From Bacteroidales bacterium (lineage in GTDB: Bacteria; Bacteroidota; Bacteroidia; Bacteroidales; UBA932), in contig JAFXPV010000113.1 in NCBI GenBank assembly GCA_017527625.1, positions 1 to 25,749 of the forward strand: DNA of 25,749 nucleotides. Direction: 5' to 3'. The notes under the pieces were generated by a model, which did no database searches, was not told the DNA's origin, and worked only from the letters and a program-made list of their open reading frames with translations. Position numbers and translations under genes: made by a program. Of the stretch, positions 15,910 to 21,170 are shown one piece after another. Within the stretch, counting starts at the first letter, position 1, and every line of letters begins with the position of its first letter.

Positions 15910-16665
15910 TTATTCTGCTCTCCGGGGCACGAGTGCCATCACGACCTGAAGCACGAGATACCAGACGAAAACTATGAAAAGCATCAGGAAGAAGACGGAG
16001 AAGAAAGGCAGGCGGTCCTGCCTGAATACGATGCAGAGAACTATTGCAGCAACGACGCCTGCAAAGAAAATCCTCCTTGTGACGGCGACAGATTTCGCAG
16101 CCGCCTTGCCTTTGAGAGAGAACATCGGGACCGCACTGACCAGAAGCAGGGCCAGAACTACTGAGATAACAGGAATGAACCAGCTGCTGCGAAGCAGCGA
16201 AAGCACGACACCGTCAGCTCCGTGCTGCATACATACGTGGCCATACGCCACGGCCGCCCCGGCAATCATCGCGAGAGCAGGGGTCGGAAGTCCGATGAAA
16301 GACGTCTTCTGCCGTTCGTCCAGATTGAACTTAGCCAGCCTAACGGCCGACAGAGGGACGATGAGCAGAGCTATGAATGCCACCCAGGACGGGTAGCCGT
16401 CGTTGATTTTATAATACCAGGAGAAGAGCATCAGCGCAGGAGCCAGCCCAAAGGTGACCAGGTCACTCAGCGAGTCCAGCTCCTTGCCGATGTCCGAATA
16501 TGCGCCCAGCGCGCGGGCGGCGGCACCATCGCAGAAATCAAACACAGCCCCGGCCAGAATGAAGCAGAAAGCCGGCCACCAGTAGCCCCACAGCGTCAGG
16601 ATGACAGCCGCGGCTCCACATACGATATTGAGACAGGTTATGATGTTCGGGATGTGCCTTTTCAT
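15910..16665 (-). CDS. pssA: CDP-diacylglycerol-serine O-phosphatidyltransferase (phosphatidylserine synthase)
   Basis: Transfers a phosphatidyl group from CDP-diacylglycerol to L-serine, the step before phosphatidylethanolamine. The 251-residue protein is mostly membrane helices. The CDP-alcohol phosphotransferase signature DGxxAR-x8-G-x3-D-x3-D is complete: D46, G47, R51, G60, D64 and D68. The flanking sequences HIPNIITCLNIVCG and DLVTFGLAPALML are typical of the Bacillus-like PssA subclass rather than PgsA. It starts 7 bases after the C1 peptidase stop and is probably the last gene of the ATPase-peptidase-pssA unit. No terminator is visible between it and the pump operon promoter, so some read-through into the pump genes is possible. 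Confidence 0.92.
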   Translation of the reverse strand: MKRHIPNIITCLNIVCGAAAVILTLWGYWWPAFCFILAGAVFDFCDGAAARALGAYSDIGKELDSLSDLVTFGLAPALMLFSWYYKINDGYPSWVAFIALLIVPLSAVRLAKFNLDERQKTSFIGLPTPALAMIAGAAVAYGHVCMQHGADGVVLSLLRSSWFIPVISVVLALLLVSAVPMFSLKGKAAAKSVAVTRRIFFAGVVAAIVLCIVFRQDRLPFFSVFFLMLFIVFVWYLVLQVVMALVPRRAE

Positions 16666-16672
16666 AATTCAG

Positions 16673-17878
16673 CTATTTGATGCCGAGTTTGGTCTTGATC
16701 GCCTTGGGAAGAGCATCCTTGTGAACGAGGATGTTGAGAGTCTTGTACCTTACGAAAGAGTCTGATACGTACCAGATTCCGTCATATTTGCCGGTAACGC
16801 CCCAAGAGTTCTTGACCATAAAGTATTTGGTACCCCTCTGGTCGACTGCGGTGCCGTAGATGTGCATTCCGTGGTCGTCGGTAGTCTCCTTGTTGTCAAA
16901 TGCTTTCTGGCGCATTTCCTGAGTGATGGTCATCTCGGGGACATTCTCCCTCATCGCTGCAAGAGCTTTGGCCTTGTCTTCGGCTGAGACGCCGACCCAG
17001 CGGGCCTGGTCGCTGCCGGCTTCCTCCACTACCTGCACGTCAGGCATAATGCCAAGTCCCTGACGGTCGAAGCCGTTCTCGCTGACATCAGAGCCCCACG
17101 CGATGGTGTAACCCTTGTCGATGGCATTGTACATAACCTCCATCAGTTCGTCGATAGGAAGGTTGTACGAAGGAGTCCAGCGCCAGTTGTCGGGAACCTC
17201 GATGGCGAACTGGGTGTAGAAAGGATGGTGTGTGAACGAAGTCAGAGACACATACTCGTCGAGGTTGCCCAGGCCGATCTCATCCCTGTACTGCTGGGGA
17301 GTATAGGTCTTGCCCTTGTACTGGAAAGTCTCGGGGCAGGCTCCGAGGTAAGCATCGACGATGCCGCGGAAACCGTCCTTCCAGGCAGTTGAAAGATGGC
17401 GGTTGGGAACCTTTGCTATGGCCTGGAGATATCCGGTCAGAGCGGCGGCCATCTCGCTGTGCATATGGCGGGTTTCGCCGTAGTTGAGACCGTCCATCAC
17501 TGAATTGGGCACGATGCCGTAGGTCTGGATGGTTTCGATCACGTCTCCGAAATCACTTCCCTGTCCGAAATTGAGGACGCCGTCGAGACGGATGTATTTC
17601 TCAGCCTTATCCTGGTAAGCCTTGCTGACCACGAACATTTCGCTCAGGTCGAGATCCGGGTCCTTGTAACCTTTGCGGAGCAGCTCGCTCTCAAGGAATG
17701 AAATTGTCGAGAAGCACCAGCAGGTGCCAGAGCTGGCCTGATTCTTCACGGAAGTGATGGGCAGTTCCTTGACAACCTTGAATTCATAGGTCCTGGCCGG
17801 TGCGGGAGTGGCAGCGCTCTGCGCGAGAGCACCGAAGGAGATTGCGAACAACGCAACGATTGAGAGTAGTTTTTTCAT
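16673..17878 (-). CDS. Secreted C1 family (papain/bleomycin hydrolase-like) cysteine peptidase
   Basis: I set the start at the ATG whose first base is 17878, giving 401 residues. The 22 extra upstream codons overlap the ATPase gene and would bury the signal peptide. That peptide is clear (MKKLLSIVALFAISFGALAQ). The papain-type catalytic set is complete: oxyanion Gln47, catalytic Cys53 in GTCWCF, His336 in DDHGMH, and Asn357 in KNSWG. The sequence is closest to the C1B (aminopeptidase C/bleomycin hydrolase) subfamily, which is usually cytoplasmic. The signal peptide places this one in the periplasm or outside. There is no lipobox and no obvious propeptide. It starts four bases after the ATPase stop, so the two are co-transcribed. 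The substrate is unknown. Confidence 0.92.
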   Translation of the reverse strand: MKKLLSIVALFAISFGALAQSAATPAPARTYEFKVVKELPITSVKNQASSGTCWCFSTISFLESELLRKGYKDPDLDLSEMFVVSKAYQDKAEKYIRLDGVLNFGQGSDFGDVIETIQTYGIVPNSVMDGLNYGETRHMHSEMAAALTGYLQAIAKVPNRHLSTAWKDGFRGIVDAYLGACPETFQYKGKTYTPQQYRDEIGLGNLDEYVSLTSFTHHPFYTQFAIEVPDNWRWTPSYNLPIDELMEVMYNAIDKGYTIAWGSDVSENGFDRQGLGIMPDVQVVEEAGSDQARWVGVSAEDKAKALAAMRENVPEMTITQEMRQKAFDNKETTDDHGMHIYGTAVDQRGTKYFMVKNSWGVTGKYDGIWYVSDSFVRYKTLNILVHKDALPKAIKTKLGIK

Positions 17879-17882
17879 TTCT

Positions 17883-18941
17883 TTATTCAATAAAATAATA
17901 ATACTTGAGCCAATATTCGAAGAGCGGATCGATGAGGGACACATTGCCGTCGTCGTCCATCGTGATGATCTCTTTCTTGAGCAGGGAATCCCTGACCCTG
18001 GCCACGTGGGCCGAGCTGATCAGGTTGTACTGTTCCAGGATGTCCGCGGAGCAGAACCGCGACACCTTCTCGTTGACAGCCATCAGGAAATTGACCTGGT
18101 TGTTGGTCAGATCCCTCATTATATCCTTGAAATTGGAATCGTGGACATATATGAGAGACTCCCTGGCCTGGGTTATTATTTTCTGGTTGATATAGCCGAT
18201 GGTGCTGTCATAGCAGATAGATGCGAAGTGCTGGGTATACCAGGGGTGTCCCTTGCAGAAGTCATATATCTCTTCCGCCATATCCTGTTCGATGACCCTG
18301 CCTGTACGCTGGAATGTAGATATTATATAATTGGTGAACGGCTTGCGGTCTATGGCGCCGAGGCTTATCTTCTCGATGTCGCTTCCGAAACTGCCGAGCT
18401 CGTTGAAGATATACTTCATACGGTTGATGCAGGAGCCGGAAAAGATATACGACACGGAGCTGTGTCTGCGGACTATTGACGAATATTCCTCGAGGAACTT
18501 GTCTCCCATTTCAAAGCCCAGGATGTTCTGGAACTCCTTGAAGTAGATTACTATGTTCAGGCCGAAATGCTGCGCCATCATATCCGGCAGGTCCATCAGT
18601 ATGTTTTCGGATATGTTCGACGTGTCGATGTCCAGAGGCAGCGGCGACAGGATGTTGTAGCGGTCGAAGACTGGAAGCATCTCCCGGGAGAGAATCTCCA
18701 GGAACTGGGCCTTGGAGCGGATATTGAAAAGGTCGAAAACGATGACAAGATCCCTGTAGCCGCTTTTCTTCAAGGTCTGCAGCACATTCTTTACAAGGGA
18801 TGTCTTGCCTGTCTTCGGCGAACCGTAGATGACGGCTTTCTTTTTATTTTTAACGCATTTGAGCAGCCTTGCTGTCTCGTCGTTGCGCGCTATGAACTGC
18901 GCTCCTTCAGCCGGCTTCTCATAAGCGAAGAGTATTTCCAT
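17883..18941 (-). CDS. AAA-type ATPase of the archaeal ATPase_2 (PF01637-like) family with atypical Walker B
   Basis: I set the start at the ATG whose first base is 18941 (MEILFAYEKP), giving 352 residues. The frame runs on to 19073, but that part contains the promoter. Walker A GSPKTGKTS is at 40-48. The Walker B strand NIVIYFKEFQNI (129-140) has Lys135 where an Asp normally sits, with Glu136 kept. A sensor-like FSGSCINRM (167-175), the family motif GHPWYTQ (231-237) and a C-terminal winged-helix region (about 275-345, ending LIDPLFEYWLKYYYF) complete the usual order. Such ATPases are common in Bacteroidota and archaea, mostly of unknown role. It leads a unit with the C1 peptidase and pssA and has one of the best promoters in the window. 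Function cannot be assigned. Confidence 0.85.
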   Translation of the reverse strand: MEILFAYEKPAEGAQFIARNDETARLLKCVKNKKKAVIYGSPKTGKTSLVKNVLQTLKKSGYRDLVIVFDLFNIRSKAQFLEILSREMLPVFDRYNILSPLPLDIDTSNISENILMDLPDMMAQHFGLNIVIYFKEFQNILGFEMGDKFLEEYSSIVRRHSSVSYIFSGSCINRMKYIFNELGSFGSDIEKISLGAIDRKPFTNYIISTFQRTGRVIEQDMAEEIYDFCKGHPWYTQHFASICYDSTIGYINQKIITQARESLIYVHDSNFKDIMRDLTNNQVNFLMAVNEKVSRFCSADILEQYNLISSAHVARVRDSLLKKEIITMDDDGNVSLIDPLFEYWLKYYYFIE

Positions 18942-18963
18942 ATCAAAAATAACACTTGCGTTA

Positions 18964-18994
18964 CAAAAGTAGCAAAAAAATTTGCGGGTACAAA
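18964..18994 (-). promoter_or_regulatory. Promoter of the ATPase-peptidase-pssA unit (full -33/-7 match)
   Basis: On the minus strand, TTTG (18994-18991) is followed after exactly 19 bp by TACTTTTG (18971-18964). Both boxes match the Bacteroidota sigma consensus perfectly. The start codon is 22 bases past the -7 element. Confidence 0.85.
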
Positions 18995-19011
18995 TAAAAA
19001 CAGTATATTTG
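18981..19011 (+). promoter_or_regulatory. Promoter of rplU-rpmA (full -33/-7 match)
   Basis: TTTG at 18981-18984 and TATATTTG at 19004-19011 are separated by exactly 19 bp, a perfect match to the Bacteroidota consensus. Transcription should start near 19017, giving a leader of about 98 bases. The spacer contains the -33 box of the divergent ATPase promoter. Confidence 0.87.
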
Positions 19012-19026
19012 CACTCCCAAAGAAGG

Positions 19027-19092
19027 ATGACAGCTGTTAAGCTTTTGAAAAAGAGATATTTAGTATTTGACAATATCCGCTTGCAGCTATAA
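19027..19092 (+). other. Possible 21-codon leader ORF in the rplU 5' UTR
   Basis: An ATG at 19027 opens a 21-codon frame (MTAVKLLKKRYLVFDNIRLQL) ending with TAA at 19090-19092, inside the predicted rplU leader. A purine run AGAAGG directly abuts the ATG, too close for a normal ribosome-binding site. There is no protein-level support. It is listed because its stop codon begins the inverted repeat just ahead of rplU. Confidence 0.25.
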
Positions 19093-19114
19093 ATTTTTAA
19101 AAAATTTATTTTTT
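19090..19114 (+). promoter_or_regulatory. AT-only inverted repeat and T-run directly before rplU
   Basis: TAAATTTTT (19090-19098) and AAAAATTTA (19100-19108) are perfect inverted repeats around one base. They are followed by TTTTTT and then the rplU ATG. This could be a weak attenuator or simply the A/T-rich, Shine-Dalgarno-free initiation region common in Bacteroidota ribosomal genes. With no GC pairs, the hairpin would be unstable. Confidence 0.35.
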
Positions 19115-19423
19115 ATGTACGCAATCGTAGACATTGCTGGACAACAGTTCAAGGTTGAGAAAGGCAACCAGATTTTTGTAAACCGTCTGGCAGCTGAGGA
19201 AGGTTCCTCAATCGACTTTGACAAGGTTCTCCTTACCGACAATGACGGCAACGTCCAGGTCGGAGCCCCCTATGTAAAGGGTGCAACTGTGAAAGCTACC
19301 GTAATGGAGCACTGCAAGGCTGACAAAGTTATCGTTTTCCACAAGATCCGCCGCAAAGGTCTCACCAAGAAAAACGGACATCGCCAGTACCTTACCAAAA
19401 TTCAAATTGAAGAAATCGCATAA
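19115..19423 (+). CDS. rplU: 50S ribosomal protein L21
   Basis: Large-subunit protein L21, 102 residues, the normal length. The start is the ATG at 19115 (MYAIVDIAGQQFKV), which aligns with the universal L21 N terminus. A longer open frame from 19067 is only leader sequence. Conserved parts are GQQFKVEKG near the start, KVLLTDNDG in the middle, and the C-terminal signature KIRRKGLTKKNGHRQYLT. It is followed 16 bases later by rpmA, the classic L21-L27 pair, under one strong promoter and one terminator. Confidence 0.98.
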   Translation: MYAIVDIAGQQFKVEKGNQIFVNRLAAEEGSSIDFDKVLLTDNDGNVQVGAPYVKGATVKATVMEHCKADKVIVFHKIRRKGLTKKNGHRQYLTKIQIEEIA

Positions 19424-19439
19424 TTAAAACGTTTAGATT

Positions 19440-19703
19440 ATGGCTCACAAAAAAGGTGTCGGTAGTTCAAAGAACGGCCGCGAATCGGAAAGCAAACGCT
19501 TAGGCGTGAAATTGTTCGGCGGACAGGTTGCCAAAGCTGGCAATATCCTCGTGCGTCAGAGAGGTACTGTTCACAATCCTGGCCAGAACGTCGGAATGGG
19601 CAAAGATCATACTCTTTACGCTTTAACTGACGGTGTGGTAACTTTCAGGAAGACCAGGGAAAACAAATCATTCGTATCTGTCCTTCCCGTTCAGGAAGCC
19701 TGA
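19440..19703 (+). CDS. rpmA: 50S ribosomal protein L27
   Basis: Large-subunit protein L27, 87 residues, whose N-terminal tail reaches the peptidyl-transferase centre. It begins [20 protein letters not shown], so the mature-like N terminus AHKKG is encoded directly. The cleaved extension seen in Firmicutes L27 is absent. The family signature [21 protein letters not shown] is split around residue 40. It is the second and last gene of the rplU operon, with a strong terminator 18 bases after its stop. Confidence 0.98.
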   Translation: MAHKKGVGSSKNGRESESKRLGVKLFGGQVAKAGNILVRQRGTVHNPGQNVGMGKDHTLYALTDGVVTFRKTRENKSFVSVLPVQEA

Positions 19704-19720
19704 CAGTTCTGAAGACTTAG

Positions 19721-19754
19721 AAAAGAGCGCTTGATTTCAAGTGCTCTTTTTTTT
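19721..19754 (+). terminator. Rho-independent terminator after rpmA
   Basis: AAAAGAGCGCTTGA (19721-19734) pairs with TCAAGTGCTCTTTT (19737-19750), with a single G-T wobble. The T-run continues to 19754. This is a strong hairpin ending the rplU-rpmA transcript. Its T-run merges with the next promoter's -7 element. Confidence 0.92.
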
Positions 19755-19761
19755 ATATTTG
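19754..19761 (+). promoter_or_regulatory. -7 element for the zinc metallopeptidase gene
   Basis: TATATTTG is an exact TAnnTTTG and ends only 6 bases before the first possible ATG (19768). The -33 position (19731-19734, TTGA) falls inside the terminator stem. A transcript from here would have almost no leader. Confidence 0.55.
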
Positions 19762-19767
19762 TGTATT

Positions 19768-20436
19768 ATGATGATTTGGTTAGTATTCATCGCCCTGACT
19801 TTACTCAGCCTGCTGGTTCAGGGCACACTCAAGAGCAGGTTCGCAAAGTATTCCCAGATACCTCTGAGTTCCGGAATGACAGGAGCGCAGGTGGCTCAGA
19901 AGATGCTTTACGACAATGGTATATACGATGTAAGCGTCGTACCTGTCAATGGCAGCCTCACCGACCATTACGACCCAACCAAGAAGACCATCTCCCTTAG
20001 CGAGGACGTGTACAACAGCTGCAGCATCGCGGCTGCCGCCGTCGCCGCTCACGAAACCGGCCACGCCATACAGGATGCCACCTCCTATGCCCCGCTGCGG
20101 ATGAGGTCCGCCCTTGTGCCGGTGGTCAACTTCGCTTCGATGACTGTGCAGTGGGTCATTCTGGCAGGTATGCTGCTTGTCAATGTATTTCCCAACCTTC
20201 TTTGGATCGGAATAGCGCTTTTTGCCGTCACCACTCTCTTCAGTCTCATAACGCTTCCGGTGGAAGTCAATGCCAGCAGCCGTGCAGTCGCCTGGCTCAC
20301 GAATGCGGGCATCGTCGACTACGACTCGAGACCGATGGCTGTCGACGCGCTCAAGTGGGCTGCATACACCTACTTCATAGCTGCCATCAGTTCTCTGGCA
20401 ACCCTTCTTTATTACATAGGAATAGCAAGGAGATAA
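19768..20436 (+). CDS. Membrane zinc metallopeptidase (YugP-like, PF04298)
   Basis: A 222-residue predicted membrane protease with an N-terminal hydrophobic segment (about 1-18). The zinc-binding motif HETGH is at 95-99. The Ala-rich SIAAAAVAAHETGHAIQ context is typical of the YugP family. Two or three further membrane segments follow (about 123-170 and near the C terminus). The motif VEVNASSRAVAWL (roughly 170-182) is also characteristic and probably supplies the third zinc ligand, a Glu. I start at the first ATG of an ATG-ATG pair; 19771 is equally possible. An in-frame GTG at 19741 lies within the terminator and is unlikely. The physiological substrate of this family is unknown. It shares a transcript with the DUF1080 lipoprotein gene 5 bases downstream. 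Confidence 0.9.
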   Translation: MMIWLVFIALTLLSLLVQGTLKSRFAKYSQIPLSSGMTGAQVAQKMLYDNGIYDVSVVPVNGSLTDHYDPTKKTISLSEDVYNSCSIAAAAVAAHETGHAIQDATSYAPLRMRSALVPVVNFASMTVQWVILAGMLLVNVFPNLLWIGIALFAVTTLFSLITLPVEVNASSRAVAWLTNAGIVDYDSRPMAVDALKWAAYTYFIAAISSLATLLYYIGIARR

Positions 20437-20441
20437 GCTAT

Positions 20442-21104
20442 ATGAAACGTTATATGACCGGCATTGTCGCTCTCGCTGCGATACTGTCATTCACTTCGTG
20501 CACCAAGACCGTCCTTTTCAACGGCCGCAATTTCAACAACTGGGAGTTCTTCCTCGTCGAAGACCGGTCCGGGCAGCAGGTGCCTTTCGAAAATGTATTC
20601 AGCATCACTGACGGCAAGGAGATCTACATCGTCGGCGAGCCGTACGGATATATGAGGACAGCGAAGCCCTACTCAAACTATCGTCTGCACGTGGAATATA
20701 TGTATCCCGAAATGCCAGGCAACAGCGGCATTTTCGTGAACGCACAGGTCCCGCCGGACAAGAAGTGGCCGCCCTGCCTCGAGAATCAGCTTTCTGCCAA
20801 CAGCGCAGGTGATATGCTTATGATCGGCGGTACTGACTGCGACGAGATCACCGACGAAACCAGGGCCTGGGCGAAAGCAAACGGCCGCAGCCCCGTCCTT
20901 AAAAAGAAAGAAGCCCCCTCAGAATACATCGTAGGAGACTGGAACCTGGTAGACATTGAATGCGAAGGCAACCACATCACGACATACGTCAATGGTGTGC
21001 TTCAGAACGAGTGCACCGGCTTCACTTACGACAATGGGTATATCTGCCTCCAGAGCGAAGGCACTCCCATAATGTTCAGGAATATATGGCTTAAGAAGCT
21101 GTAA
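20442..21104 (+). CDS. DUF1080 (3-keto-disaccharide hydrolase-like) lipoprotein
   Basis: A 220-residue lipoprotein. The start ATG is at 20442, with a good AAGGAG (20427-20432) nine bases ahead, a rarity in this window. The lipoprotein signal ends LSFTSC, with Cys20 as the acylation site. The DUF1080 fold begins with LFNGRNFNNWEF (25-36), continues with GYMRTAKPYSNYRLHVEY (69-86) and NSGIFV (94-99), and ends with IMFRNIWLKKL. Those are the usual landmarks of this concanavalin-like beta-sandwich. Some members hydrolyse 3-keto sugars, but no active-site residue can be named here. It lies outside any polysaccharide-utilisation locus, so the sugar link is uncertain. An open frame continues upstream, but it is a shadow of the protease gene. 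Confidence 0.88.
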   Translation: MKRYMTGIVALAAILSFTSCTKTVLFNGRNFNNWEFFLVEDRSGQQVPFENVFSITDGKEIYIVGEPYGYMRTAKPYSNYRLHVEYMYPEMPGNSGIFVNAQVPPDKKWPPCLENQLSANSAGDMLMIGGTDCDEITDETRAWAKANGRSPVLKKKEAPSEYIVGDWNLVDIECEGNHITTYVNGVLQNECTGFTYDNGYICLQSEGTPIMFRNIWLKKL

Positions 21105-21116
21105 ACAGTCCCGGCG

Positions 21117-21170
21117 AAAAACAAGGGCGCAGGGTTGTTCTCTATCTGAGAGCAGCCCTGTGTTTGTTTT
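21117..21170. terminator. Bidirectional terminator overlapping the pheT stop
   Basis: CAGGGTTGTTCTC (21130-21142) pairs with GAGAGCAGCCCTG (21148-21160) through G-U wobbles. The stem is flanked by AAAACAA (21118-21124) and TTGTTTT (21164-21170). Both strands therefore end in a T-rich tail. The right arm and loop encode the last residues of PheT and its TAG stop. Confidence 0.75.

Noticed and set aside
18942..19073. Longer N terminus for the AAA ATPase
   Set aside because: The extra 44 codons contain both perfect promoter boxes for the gene and part of the divergent rplU promoter.
19741..19767. GTG start for the zinc metallopeptidase
   Set aside because: It lies in the rpmA terminator and the -7 element. 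The ATG pair at 19768/19771 fits the membrane segment better.
20151..20441. N-terminal extension of the DUF1080 lipoprotein
   Set aside because: It is an out-of-frame reading of the zinc metallopeptidase gene. The ATG at 20442 has a Shine-Dalgarno sequence and opens directly into a lipobox.
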